Counted from the stretch's first letter, positions 1 through 8,240 are shown. The stretch is 28,413 bases of DNA from CAJAUT01 sp043809365 (GCA_043809365.1 JAZDDW010000046.1:1-28413); one strand, 5' to 3'. Translations and numbers: made by a program. The notes: generated by a model from the sequence alone, not told the origin.

Positions 1-62
1 TACAGGATTTTGTAAACCTGCACTTCAATTTGTTTATTCATCACTTTCATTGATTTTTTCAT
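1..62 (-). CDS. 5' end of an unidentified protein, cut by the window edge
   Basis: An open frame on the minus strand starts at ATG 62-60 and runs off the left edge. It gives about twenty residues beginning MKKSMKVMNKQIEVQVYKIL. The start overlaps the stop of the upstream 105-residue gene by four bases (ATGA, 59-62), the usual sign of translational coupling. Internal in-frame ATGs at 50 and 41 are possible alternative starts. Too little is visible to name a family. Confidence 0.5.
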   Translation of the reverse strand, partial: MKKSMKVMNKQIEVQVYKIL

Positions 63-376
63 CGCTTCTTATAGATATACCAACTTTCAATAGCTAAAGT
101 CAACAGGAGAACAGCTAGGAGTCCAAGGTGCATGAGTCCCATCGCCGACAAAATGAGTCCTCCAATGATCGTGATTGAAATTATTAACCCCCTCCCCATC
201 CCGCGTAAAAGGATAGACAGGGTATACCACAGGGTAAAGGAAAGGAGCAACCAAAAGGGGAGATAGCTTCCTGGCAAGACAATATCTTTTAGGAGTTCTG
301 GCTCCACATAGATAATCACGAGAGCGGTGGCTCCCCACAAAGTCACCAAACTAATGATCTTTGGTATCCATCGCAT
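59..376 (-). CDS. Small integral membrane protein, 105 aa, unknown function
   Basis: Not recognised as a named family. The 105-residue product is almost all hydrophobic. There is an N-terminal segment (about residues 7-23), a second at about 39-58, and one or two more at about 64-98, separated by a short Arg-containing loop (LLRGMGRG) and ending in a basic tail YKKR. It should be an inner-membrane protein with three or four helices and no visible catalytic motif. The start at 376 is well supported: a TATAGT -10 box lies exactly six bases upstream (383-388), so the mRNA is probably leaderless. The stop overlaps the start of the next minus-strand gene (ATGA), so the two are probably one operon. 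It is divergent from rmuC with only 20 bp between start codons. Confidence 0.7.
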   Translation of the reverse strand: MRWIPKIISLVTLWGATALVIIYVEPELLKDIVLPGSYLPFWLLLSFTLWYTLSILLRGMGRGLIISITIIGGLILSAMGLMHLGLLAVLLLTLAIESWYIYKKR

Positions 377-382
377 ATTATG

Positions 383-390
383 ACTATAAT
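383..390. promoter_or_regulatory. Overlapping divergent leaderless promoters
   Basis: On the plus strand TATAAT (385-390) is followed by exactly six bases and the rmuC ATG at 397. On the minus strand TATAGT (388 to 383) is followed by exactly six bases and the ATG at 376. The two -10 hexamers share the four bases TATA at 385-388, so one polymerase should exclude the other. A TTGGTA at 361-366, 18 bp from the plus-strand -10, is a fair -35 for rmuC; no good -35 is seen for the minus gene. Confidence 0.7.
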
Positions 391-396
391 AACAGT

Positions 397-1371
397 ATGG
401 AAGTTACCACTCTCACGCTAATCATTGTTTTTTGTCTTTTACTCTTTATGCTTTTCGTCCTCAAGCTCTTTCGTGACGATCTCAAGTCTCTGCGTTCCTC
501 GATGGATCTCACCAAAGATACCATCAACACCTCGCTTTCGGTCAACACTAAAGATATCTCTGAACGTCTGCTCCACGCTACCGAGGTAATCGGAGACTTA
601 AAACGTGAAGCCGGGGCCTTCTCCGAGGTTAGTCGCAGTATGAAAGATCTCCACGACTATCTCCGCTCCCCCAAACTCCGGGGCAATATTGGCGAGATGG
701 TCCTCAAAGACTTGATCAGTCAGATTTTCCCCAAGAGCTCGTACAAACTCCAATATTCTTTTAAGTCAGGGGACAAAGTCGATGCCGTCATTACGACCGA
801 TGCAGGGCTTTTGCCCATCGACTCCAAGTTCCCTATGGAAAATTTCCAAAAAATGATGTCTACCATCGCTCCCGTCGAGCAGGATGCCCTCAAGAAAGCT
901 TTCGCTCGCGACATCCGCGCTCATGTGACGACAATCTCCAAAAAATATATCTTGCCAGAAGAGAGCACTCTCGATTTTGCCCTTATGTACATCCCCTCCG
1001 AATCGGTCTTTTACGAGGTGGCGGTGGACGATGAGTTGATGGAGTTCGCCCGCGCCTCTCGTGTCTATCCCGTCTCCCCCAACACGCTCTACGCCGCCCT
1101 TCAAACCATTCTCTTATCTTTCGAAGGCAAAAAAATCGAGGCCCATGCCAAAGAAGTTTTCAAACTCCTCCGCGGCGTACAAAAAGACTTTAGCAAAACG
1201 ACAGATGGTTTGGTTACCCTCGGCTCTCATTTGACCAACGCCTACAACAAATTCAGCGATGTTCAGTCCCACTTCAACCAAATCAGCCAAAAATTAAGCT
1301 CCTCCCGTGAGCTCGCTAGTGGCGAGGGTGACAAGCAATTACTCAAAGAATCAAATGAAAAAACCAACTAA
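397..1371 (+). CDS. rmuC: RmuC family DNA recombination protein
   Basis: RmuC family protein of 324 residues. It has an N-terminal membrane anchor (about residues 5-23, very hydrophobic), a coiled-coil stretch (about 25-85), and then the conserved RmuC nuclease-like core with the runs SPKLRGNIGE, DAVI, LLPIDSKFP and ALMYIPSE, followed by a helical tail. RmuC proteins limit DNA inversions and are predicted endonucleases of the PD-(D/E)XK type; D and K of the IDSKFP run fit the expected active-site strand. The ATG at 397 is chosen over an upstream in-frame TTG (361) because TATAAT lies six bases before it. The 3' end overlaps the following helicase-nuclease gene by 17 bp, suggesting coordinated expression of two DNA-processing enzymes. 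Confidence 0.93.
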   Translation: MEVTTLTLIIVFCLLLFMLFVLKLFRDDLKSLRSSMDLTKDTINTSLSVNTKDISERLLHATEVIGDLKREAGAFSEVSRSMKDLHDYLRSPKLRGNIGEMVLKDLISQIFPKSSYKLQYSFKSGDKVDAVITTDAGLLPIDSKFPMENFQKMMSTIAPVEQDALKKAFARDIRAHVTTISKKYILPEESTLDFALMYIPSESVFYEVAVDDELMEFARASRVYPVSPNTLYAALQTILLSFEGKKIEAHAKEVFKLLRGVQKDFSKTTDGLVTLGSHLTNAYNKFSDVQSHFNQISQKLSSSRELASGEGDKQLLKESNEKTN

Positions 1372-4300
1372 AAATCTTGCTTTTCAGAAAGCATACAAAG
1401 CTTTGAACTCCGAGCAGAAAAAGGCAGTCGATACGATCGATGGTCCGGTCATGCTAGTTGCCGGTCCAGGAACGGGCAAAACCCAAACGCTTGCCTTGAG
1501 AATCGCCAACATTTTGCAAAAAGATCAGGTCAGCGCTTCTTCCATTCTTGCCCTCACTTTTACCGAATCCGGCGCCCGCGCCATGCGCGCTAGGTTGACG
1601 CAGATGATCGGCATCACTGCCTACTACTGCCACATCTCTACTTTCCACAGCTTTTGTGCCGAAGTCATGAAAGATAATCCCGACCGCTTTACGCTTGATC
1701 CTTCCGCCGAGCCTCTCTCAGAACTGGAGAAACTCAAGATCATATACCATTTACTGGATCACGCGGTACTCTCCACACTTCGCCCGATCGGCGCCCCCCG
1801 CCACTACGTCAAAGCGATTTTGGGTGCCATCAGCGATCTCAAACGCGAGGGTGTCGGTCCTGATAAACTCGCCGAGCTCTTGGATGCCGAAGAGCTCTTT
1901 CTCAAGTCCGCCGAGGCCGAAGAGTTAAAAAAATCCGAACTTACCAAACGGACCCGTGACCTCGCCAAGAACCGGGAACTCAAAATCCTCTACGAGATAT
2001 ATCAAGCAGAACTAGCGCAATCCCAATGCTTCGATTTTGAAGACATGATCAATACCGTCGTCACCGCCTTCCGCACAGACACAGATTTATTGCAAAGCTA
2101 CCAAGAACGCTTTCAATATTTTCTCGTGGACGAGTACCAGGACACGAACTCCGCCCAGAACGAGCTCCTCCTTTTGCTAGCCAGTTTCTGGGGTGACCAA
2201 GCCAACGTGTTTGTGACCGGCGACCCCGATCAATCCATTATGCGTTTTCAGGGTGCCTCCATCGAAAACCAACTTTCCTTTATTAAAGTCTATCCCCACT
2301 CCGTCGTGGTCACCCTGAAAACCAATTACCGCTCCACCCAAACCATCCTCGACGCCGCCGACTCCCTCATTAGTCACAACAACTTGCGCATCTCTGATGT
2401 GGTATCTGGTGTTGATCCCCACCTTGTCTCCAAGGAGGGGCAGGGGAAACTAATTCGCCTTGCCGCCGTGAGCTCTAGTATCGCCGAGACCATCTTTATC
2501 GCAGAAGACATTAAAAATAAAATAAAATCTGGCACTTCTCCCGCCCAAATTGCCATCATCTACCGCACCAATCGTGAGTCGCGCTTGATCATTGACACGC
2601 TAGTCAAGTACGGCATCGACTACTCGGTCCAAGGTGGCGCCAATGTCTTGGAAGATCCAACCGTCCGCAATTTCTTAAAAATCCTCCGCGTTGTTCACGA
2701 ACTGCGTACCAAGGACGACGACGAAGATCTCTTTACCATCCTCCACTACGATATTTTTGGCATCGACTCGCTCGATGTCCTCAAAATTTCTCGCCTCGCT
2801 TCTGACTTGCGCCTCAACCTCTTCGAAATCTTAGCCGACCCCTCGCACCTTGATACCCTCACCCTCGCTTCCAGGCCCAAGATCGAGGCCACGCTCAAGA
2901 GCCTCGCCCTTTGGCAGGAGCTCGACGCCAACTCTACCTTCTCCGAGTTTTTTGAGAAAGTTTTAAACGAATCCGGCTACCTCAAATGGGTGCTCAAACA
3001 AGACGATGCTCACCACCGTCTCGCCCGCTTGAATACTCTCTTTGACGAGGTCAAACAGATGAACCGATTTGATCACGGCCTCGACCTCGCGGGCTTTATG
3101 GGGAACCTCAACCTCATGGAAGAGAACAATCTGCGCCTCGAAGAATCGGAGTTTGGCGTGAGCCCCGACTCCGTCACCTTGACGACCGCCCACTCTGCCA
3201 AGGGTCTGGAGTGGGAACACGTCTACCTTTACCGCACAATTGACGGAACCTGGGGCAACAACCAGGTCAAAAATCTCCTCACACTCCCGGAAGGGGTTCT
3301 CAAAAATGTCAAACTGGGAGATAAAGAAAAGAACGAGGACGAGCGTCGCCTCTTTTATGTCTCCCTGACCCGTGCCAAGTCCGACCTCACCCTGTGCTAT
3401 GCCAACTCCTACAGTAGCTATGGTTCCTCCCGCGGCGCCGTCCCCAGCATGTTCTTATCCGAAATGGGGGATAGTAATCTCGCAAGAATCGATGTCCAGC
3501 AGATCGAAGACGAAGCGCATCAGCACATTGAGACCTTACTCACCACCAGCAAACCTCTTTCTCCCTCTAAGGCAGAATCCGCCTTCCTCCAAGCCCTCGT
3601 CGACAAGTTTAGCCTCTCCGTTACCGCCCTCAACACCTACCTCGAATGTGCCTACAAGTTCAAGCTCGACAAGTTACTGCGAGTTCCCCACGCCAAAAAG
3701 CCCCACCTCGCTTTCGGCACTGCCGTCCACCGCAGTCTCGAACTCTTCTACAAAGAACTCAAAGAAACGAGTATTCGTCCCACAAAGAAATTCCTCTTGG
3801 ACGCCTTCCACACCGCCCTCGCGCGCGAAGTAATTACCAAATCCGACCTTACTACCCGCCTCGCCCAAGGTGACACCATCCTCTCCGCCTACTACGATTT
3901 TCACCTCGACGATTTTCGTGAGCCCCTATTTTTAGAAAAGTTTAGCCGAGTCCAAATGGACGACGTAACTTTAACCGGCAAAGTCGACCGGATTGAGTGG
4001 AGCGACCAAGCTGATCGTACTGTCCGCGTCATTGATTACAAAACAGGGAAGGGGAAGACGGTAGGCCAAATCGAAGGCACCACTCAGGATAGCCAGGGAG
4101 ATCTCAAACGCCAGCTGACCTTCTACAAACTGCTCATTGATCTCGACAAACGTCTCCAAAACGTTACCTTTGGCGAGGCCGTCCTCGATTTTGTCGAGGG
4201 TCCCAAACAGCTCTCCTTCCATATCACCGAAGCAGAAGTGACCGAGCTCAAAAAAGTCATTCACTCCGCGATGCATGAGATCCGCGCCCTAAGCTTCCCC

Positions 4301-4381
4301 CGCACCACCGATCTCAAAAAATGTGAGAAATGTTACTTCCGCGACCACTGTTATCCGAGAGGTATTCCCTCTAGTGGATAA
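1355..4381 (+). CDS. UvrD-like helicase fused to RecB-type Fe-S nuclease
   Basis: A 1008-residue superfamily 1A helicase with a C-terminal RecB-family nuclease. Helicase motifs are in order: Walker A AGPGTGKTQ (about 36-44), motif II LVDEYQDTN, motif III TGDPDQSIMRFQGA, TNYRST, motif V TTAHSAKGLEWEHVYL and motif VI RRLFYVSLTRAK. The nuclease part (about 750-1008) shows FGTAVHRSLE, LTGKVDRIEW and VIDYKTG, the expected H, D and D-x-K active-site residues. Cysteines at about 765 and in CEKCYFRDHC (about 990, 993, 999) match the four-Cys Fe-S staple of AddB/AdnB-type nucleases. It probably processes double-strand ends like a one-chain AddAB. It starts at ATG 1355 inside the rmuC 3' end; a GTG at 1307 would add 16 unconserved residues. 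Codons are rich in C-ending forms. Confidence 0.92.
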   Translation: MKKPTKNLAFQKAYKALNSEQKKAVDTIDGPVMLVAGPGTGKTQTLALRIANILQKDQVSASSILALTFTESGARAMRARLTQMIGITAYYCHISTFHSFCAEVMKDNPDRFTLDPSAEPLSELEKLKIIYHLLDHAVLSTLRPIGAPRHYVKAILGAISDLKREGVGPDKLAELLDAEELFLKSAEAEELKKSELTKRTRDLAKNRELKILYEIYQAELAQSQCFDFEDMINTVVTAFRTDTDLLQSYQERFQYFLVDEYQDTNSAQNELLLLLASFWGDQANVFVTGDPDQSIMRFQGASIENQLSFIKVYPHSVVVTLKTNYRSTQTILDAADSLISHNNLRISDVVSGVDPHLVSKEGQGKLIRLAAVSSSIAETIFIAEDIKNKIKSGTSPAQIAIIYRTNRESRLIIDTLVKYGIDYSVQGGANVLEDPTVRNFLKILRVVHELRTKDDDEDLFTILHYDIFGIDSLDVLKISRLASDLRLNLFEILADPSHLDTLTLASRPKIEATLKSLALWQELDANSTFSEFFEKVLNESGYLKWVLKQDDAHHRLARLNTLFDEVKQMNRFDHGLDLAGFMGNLNLMEENNLRLEESEFGVSPDSVTLTTAHSAKGLEWEHVYLYRTIDGTWGNNQVKNLLTLPEGVLKNVKLGDKEKNEDERRLFYVSLTRAKSDLTLCYANSYSSYGSSRGAVPSMFLSEMGDSNLARIDVQQIEDEAHQHIETLLTTSKPLSPSKAESAFLQALVDKFSLSVTALNTYLECAYKFKLDKLLRVPHAKKPHLAFGTAVHRSLELFYKELKETSIRPTKKFLLDAFHTALAREVITKSDLTTRLAQGDTILSAYYDFHLDDFREPLFLEKFSRVQMDDVTLTGKVDRIEWSDQADRTVRVIDYKTGKGKTVGQIEGTTQDSQGDLKRQLTFYKLLIDLDKRLQNVTFGEAVLDFVEGPKQLSFHITEAEVTELKKVIHSAMHEIRALSFPRTTDLKKCEKCYFRDHCYPRGIPSSG

Positions 4382-4384
4382 TCC

Positions 4385-4413
4385 TTGACTTCGCCTATCC
4401 TTCGGTCTATATT
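4385..4413 (+). promoter_or_regulatory. Promoter of dinD (leaderless)
   Basis: TTGACT at 4385-4390, a 17-bp spacer, then TATATT at 4408-4413 and exactly six bases before the ATG at 4420. This is a near-consensus sigma-70-type promoter placed so that transcription should start at the start codon. No Shine-Dalgarno sequence is present. Confidence 0.75.
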
Positions 4414-4419
4414 TGAACT

Positions 4420-5238
4420 ATGGCACCACAATTGAGTCTGATCAACATCAATCAAAGTCTCGACGAAATCAAGCGTATTGAACAAGATCTCGAGTACTGG
4501 TCTGCACGCGATCTTATGCCATATTTGGGATACATTAAATGGCAAACTTTTCAAGAAGTGATAAAAAAAGCACAAGAAGCATGTAAAAAGAGCGACCAAT
4601 CAATCAAATATCATTTTACCGGCGTCAGTAACATGATCACCGTTGGAAAGGGAGCCACTCGGCAAGTTAAAGATATCCTGCTTACTCGCTACGCCTGTTA
4701 CCTCGTTGCCCAAAACGGCGACCCACGCAAGATTGAGATTGCCCAGGCCCAGACCTATTTCGCCATCCAGACACGCAAGCAAGAGCTAAGCGAGCGATAT
4801 ATTGAGGAGAATAAACGACTCGATTCACGCGCCAAACTAAAAGAAACGGAGAGAAAAATCGAATCTACCGTCTACCAGCGCGGGATCAAACTCCCGTTCG
4901 AGTTTGGTATTTTCAAAGACAATCATATCAAAGCTCTCTATGGCGGGATCTCGACAATCGATCTCAAAAAGAAACGCGGCATCCCACAAAAACGCGCACT
5001 AGCAGACTTTGACACCACGGTCGAGCTCAAAGCCAAAGATTTTGCCCTCGCCATGACAGATCATAATATCAAAGAAAAAAATCTTCGTGGATCATATCGT
5101 CTCAACGAAGAAGTCATTAAAAATAGCAAAGCCACTCGCCAGACACTCCTCTCCCGCGGTATCAAACCCGAATCATTAAAACCCCAAGAAGATCTCAAAA
5201 AAATTGCATTACGGCGAAAGGAGCTGGCCACCTCATGA
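4420..5238 (+). CDS. dinD: DNA damage-inducible protein D-like
   Basis: DinD family protein, 272 residues, close to the family length. The N-terminal part (about residues 10-130) is a BRO-N-like domain with YWSARDLMPYLGY, a matched W-x-x-F run and the conserved YACYLVAQNGDPRK followed by AQTYFAIQTRKQEL. The C-terminal half contains the DinD signature with IKLPFEFGIFKDNH, the LYGG turn and GIPQKRALADFDT. In E. coli dinD is an SOS-regulated gene whose product inhibits RecA filament activity in vitro. Here no LexA-like operator is obvious at the promoter. The stop codon TGA overlaps the start of a 67-residue protein (ATGA), so the two are translationally coupled. It lies just downstream of the RecB-like nuclease gene, which fits a DNA-repair neighbourhood. 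Confidence 0.88.
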   Translation: MAPQLSLININQSLDEIKRIEQDLEYWSARDLMPYLGYIKWQTFQEVIKKAQEACKKSDQSIKYHFTGVSNMITVGKGATRQVKDILLTRYACYLVAQNGDPRKIEIAQAQTYFAIQTRKQELSERYIEENKRLDSRAKLKETERKIESTVYQRGIKLPFEFGIFKDNHIKALYGGISTIDLKKKRGIPQKRALADFDTTVELKAKDFALAMTDHNIKEKNLRGSYRLNEEVIKNSKATRQTLLSRGIKPESLKPQEDLKKIALRRKELATS

Positions 5239-5438
5239 GTTATTGGTCCTACGCCCTCATCAACGGTCGCCTCGCAGAAATCTACTTCGACAAGAAAGGT
5301 GGCAAACTCGTGTTTGAAGGTCACTCCTATCTCAGTCCAACAGAAACTTTCACAAAAGTAGAGGTCCGCGCACTCGAACACGATATCCAGACCACCCAGC
5401 TCACCTACTACGCCAAACATTATCGCCGAATAATTTGA
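5235..5438 (+). CDS. Small protein coupled to dinD, 67 aa
   Basis: Not recognised as a named family. The 67-residue protein starts at an ATG that overlaps the dinD stop by four bases (ATGA). It begins MSYWSYALINGRLAEIYFD and reads as a compact alternating strand/turn sequence with charged residues (FDKKGGKLVFEG, then KVEVRALEHDIQTTQ). The pattern suggests a small beta-rich fold with a short C-terminal basic tail. Codon use matches its neighbours. The tight coupling suggests a partner of DinD; that is inference only. Confidence 0.65.
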   Translation: MSYWSYALINGRLAEIYFDKKGGKLVFEGHSYLSPTETFTKVEVRALEHDIQTTQLTYYAKHYRRII

Positions 5439-5463
5439 TCACCCCTGTCTCTAGAGGAAGAGG

Positions 5464-5469
5464 TATAAT
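5464..5469 (+). promoter_or_regulatory. -10 box upstream of the restriction-modification gene
   Basis: A consensus TATAAT lies at 5464-5469, thirty bases before the ATG at 5500, giving a leader of about 24 bases. No good -35 and no Shine-Dalgarno site is visible. This spacing differs from the six-base leaderless layout of the resident genes. Confidence 0.5.
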
Positions 5470-5499
5470 CTAAACATAATAACTACGTAAACCAAAAAT

Positions 5500-7689
5500 A
5501 TGAAAAATTATTTCACAGAACGAGATGGACAAGAGGATTTTTTTAGTAGTCTAAAAATTGCTGATATTGTTGAAACCGTTGACTCAAATGACGGTGTATA
5601 TAGGGGCAACATATTTGAATTCAAGCCAATCATTAACGAGCCAGCCAAAACCCTATATCAAGCTATTAAGTATCTATCCAAGATAAGGATTAAAGGCAAG
5701 GATCTCCCCGCAAATATAATTTGTGTATCTCTAAATAGTGAAATTGCATACGTCTATCAATCTCAAGACTATTTTTCCGAGATACACGAGATCTATTCAG
5801 GTCCAGCGAGCAAGGACAATGAAGGATTCCGGACCAAGACTGATCCCAAAATAATAAATTATTCTTCTATAGAAGGATTAAATCAACTACTTACAGTTGT
5901 CCAGACAAACGAATTTATTAAGGTGAACGTAGATATCCATAACATTGTCAGCCTTGCCACCAGATATTATAACGAGACAAATGCTAGAAAAACGGACCTA
6001 TTCAAGGAAATTCGTAAACCATCACATTTTAAATACATAAATCCCTATATTGAAGAAAACAATCTTGAATTTAAATACCTAATGGATTGCCTCAATGACA
6101 ATATTATTAAGAAAAAACTCGGTGCATTTTTTACACCAATCCCCTACGTAAAAATGGCGGTAGAAATGCTTCGACAAGCTATTAGCATGGTTCCAACTGG
6201 GGACGACTACGTGATTATTGACCGATGTGCCGGAACGGGTAATCTAGAATCGGAACTAACTGAAGAAGAGCTATCACATTGCATCTTATCGACCTATGAA
6301 TATCACGAATGGGTAGTACTTAACGATCTTTACAAAGGTCAGATTAGATATATAGTTCCCCCAACAATTAATAGGAATAAAGATGTTAAAGACGGATTGG
6401 TCACATCAGCAGATGCTCTTGCTCAAAAATTTGTTGATGACGCAAAAATTAACACGTATCTAAATGATAAAAAATGCACAATTATTCTATTTGAAAATCC
6501 ACCATATAACGATGTTGGAAATGTAGAGACAGGCGGCAAAACACAAAACGAATGGAAACAAAGCTATGTTTTAAAGGAAATGAAAAAGGAAGTTCGCGGA
6601 ACTCTGACCAATGAACTTGCAAATCTATTTATCTGGTCTGGTTTCAAGTTCTACCTCAGACAACCGACAGACTATTATGTCCTCTTCAGCAAAGCTCAGT
6701 ATTGGCAAACACAAAAATTAATTAACAAAAAATTTCTTCAAGGTTTTATTTGTAATCGTAAACACTTTCACGCAGGCAACTATGCTCTCACCTGTATCTT
6801 GTGGAAGAACATAGATGCGAAGAGTGACATAATAACATTACCTGTATACGACATAGCAGACGACAAGAACATTCAAGATCTCCATATCACAGTAGATGTA
6901 AAGCAACCCTTCAGTTTAATTAGCAAATATTATGATAGAAGAGTAGACACAACTGACGAAAAGGGAATAATTTGTGGCACCAATGGATACGAAACGCATA
7001 GAGAAGCCAGATTATTGCCAAAATATAATAGTAATATTATTGGATATCTAGCTGTTTATGGTTTCGGGTTTGAAAACATCGATTTAAAGTGTATATTAAC
7101 GCGCGTAGCACCATACGGAGCGAATGGTTTTTACTTAAGAACTGACAACTTGATCGACAAGTTACCACTCTTCTGTGCAGGTAAGTATCCAGTTAAGCGG
7201 TGGTGGTACAAATATGGGATCATCAACAAATCCGCTGATGGTGGAGACCAATATACAAAAGATTCTGATTTTCTAAAATCCTGTTTAATCTTCACATGTC
7301 TCAATCACTACAATAAGTGTGTCTCATTTACTGGTAGCGATAGTAGAGCATATCGCAACGAACTCTGTTTTGATCATGATACATTAGCATCTGAGATTCT
7401 TAAAAAATACGTTTTGAATAATGAAGAAGAAGAACTTTTAGATCAATGGAAAAAAGTTAAAGAAGAAGCAAAGAAAACAAAGAACTACATATCTACCACC
7501 AATTATGGTGAATATCAGATTCAAATGGAACTAAACACTTACACAGAACAAGAAATAAACGGCAATAAAAAGAAAGTTTATGACTACGTCATGCTCAATA
7601 ACAGTCTCAAAACTCTAAAACTAATGTTAGATCAATATTACGATAACTACATCGCAAACAAATTGTTTCAATACGAACTTTTAAAATAG
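5500..7689 (+). CDS. Type IIG-like restriction enzyme / N6-adenine methyltransferase
   Basis: A 729-residue protein with an adenine-specific DNA methyltransferase core. Motif I is DRCAGTGNLE (about 241-250), preceded by LGAFFTP (the motif X region), and the catalytic motif IV NPPY is at 333-336. The N-terminal region has D31 followed by NIFEFKPII, so E40-x-K42 could be a PD-(D/E)XK nuclease site. The C-terminal half (about 400-729) should hold the target-recognition domain. This order is that of single-chain type IIG enzymes of the Eco57I class, although it is shorter than many of them. No separate restriction or specificity gene lies beside it. Codon use is A/T-ending (AAA, AAT, ATA), unlike the C-ending genes on the left, so lateral acquisition is likely. 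A methyltransferase-only role remains possible. Confidence 0.85.
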   Translation: MKNYFTERDGQEDFFSSLKIADIVETVDSNDGVYRGNIFEFKPIINEPAKTLYQAIKYLSKIRIKGKDLPANIICVSLNSEIAYVYQSQDYFSEIHEIYSGPASKDNEGFRTKTDPKIINYSSIEGLNQLLTVVQTNEFIKVNVDIHNIVSLATRYYNETNARKTDLFKEIRKPSHFKYINPYIEENNLEFKYLMDCLNDNIIKKKLGAFFTPIPYVKMAVEMLRQAISMVPTGDDYVIIDRCAGTGNLESELTEEELSHCILSTYEYHEWVVLNDLYKGQIRYIVPPTINRNKDVKDGLVTSADALAQKFVDDAKINTYLNDKKCTIILFENPPYNDVGNVETGGKTQNEWKQSYVLKEMKKEVRGTLTNELANLFIWSGFKFYLRQPTDYYVLFSKAQYWQTQKLINKKFLQGFICNRKHFHAGNYALTCILWKNIDAKSDIITLPVYDIADDKNIQDLHITVDVKQPFSLISKYYDRRVDTTDEKGIICGTNGYETHREARLLPKYNSNIIGYLAVYGFGFENIDLKCILTRVAPYGANGFYLRTDNLIDKLPLFCAGKYPVKRWWYKYGIINKSADGGDQYTKDSDFLKSCLIFTCLNHYNKCVSFTGSDSRAYRNELCFDHDTLASEILKKYVLNNEEEELLDQWKKVKEEAKKTKNYISTTNYGEYQIQMELNTYTEQEINGNKKKVYDYVMLNNSLKTLKLMLDQYYDNYIANKLFQYELLK

Positions 7690-7982
7690 ACCCCCGAAAG
7701 TTTTTCATTAACAATCAATGGAGCACCACCTATTTTATGGGTAGCTTCTAGTCTTTGTCAATATTTGATCTATTCATTGCTAGTTGACGAGCGCCATGGG
7801 TAGGGGTTACTGTGTAAATCAGTATTTTGCATGGCGAGCGAAAGGATAATTATTAGTTGTCCGCAACTACAAAATAGAGGGAGACAAACTCTCGTTCGAC
7901 CCCCTCCATTATCTAGACTCAAATTGATAATGGCACATAACTATTTTTCTTGCAAGGGCGATGTAATGATAGGAGCAATATT
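7690..7982 (+). other. Hairpin-rich non-coding stretch, possible structured RNA
   Basis: No convincing gene occupies this stretch of about 290 bases. It has several inverted repeats in series. CGCCATG (7792-7798) pairs with CATGGCG (7830-7836) and encloses TACTG/CAGTA (7808-7812 and 7820-7824). TAGTTG/CAACTA is closed by a UCCG tetraloop (7854-7869). GAGA/TCTC lies at 7881-7893, or alternatively GAGGG/CCCTC at 7877-7906. CCATTATC/GATAATGG lies at 7906-7933. This could be a small RNA or the leader of the two following genes. No tRNA or tmRNA fold fits. The function is unknown. Confidence 0.4.
7906..7933. repeat. Perfect 8-bp inverted repeat
   Basis: CCATTATC at 7906-7913 and GATAATGG at 7926-7933 are perfect complements around a 12-base loop. 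There is no T-run directly after it, so it is not a standard terminator. It may be part of the structured stretch upstream of the zinc-ribbon gene or an operator for it. Confidence 0.5.
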
Positions 7983-8228
7983 ATGACTACATGTCCAAAA
8001 TGTGGTGGCTATTCATATAAAGTAGAAGAAGTAGAGCCAAATGGTTCGCGATTCAAGCTTTACTTTATCCAATGTTCTAGTTGTAATACGCCAGTCGGAG
8101 TGACAGAGTACTTCAATGGTGGTGCTATGTTGCAACAAATCGAAGATAAATTGGCGAATTTGTCCTCGAATATAGAGCAAATGGATTACAAGGTAACCCA
8201 GATTCAATACAAGTTAGCAAACAAATAA
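7983..8228 (+). CDS. Zinc-ribbon / coiled-coil small protein, 81 aa
   Basis: An 81-residue protein. The N-terminus has CPKCGG (Cys 4 and 7) and a second CSSC pair about thirty residues later, so four cysteines should form a zinc ribbon. The C-terminal part (about 48-81, MLQQIEDKLANLSSNIEQ and on) is a heptad-like coiled coil that probably mediates dimer or trimer formation. The start ATG at 7983 is fixed by AGGAG at 7971-7975 with seven bases of spacing; an upstream in-frame start at 7950 ignores it. A classical Shine-Dalgarno site contrasts with the leaderless resident genes and suggests imported or phage-like origin. The next gene follows after 12 bp and has its own AGGAG site, so the pair is one operon. 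Confidence 0.75.
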   Translation: MTTCPKCGGYSYKVEEVEPNGSRFKLYFIQCSSCNTPVGVTEYFNGGAMLQQIEDKLANLSSNIEQMDYKVTQIQYKLANK

Positions 8229-8240
8229 TAGGAGTTAAAC

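Noticed and set aside
3372..3873. Long plus-strand frames inside the helicase-nuclease gene
   Set aside because: They are Pro/Ser-rich shadows of the real frame caused by C-ending codons; all helicase and nuclease motifs are in the main frame.
5236..5238. TGA read as glycine, as in some CPR lineages
   Set aside because: TGA ends dinD, the 105-residue gene and others at sensible places where a new gene starts, so it is a stop here.
7838..7912. Possible tRNA or tmRNA 3' end, because GTTCGAC and CCCTCCA occur in order
   Set aside because: The bases around GTTCGAC do not pair into a T-stem, no matching acceptor strand is found upstream, and no tag-peptide frame is visible.
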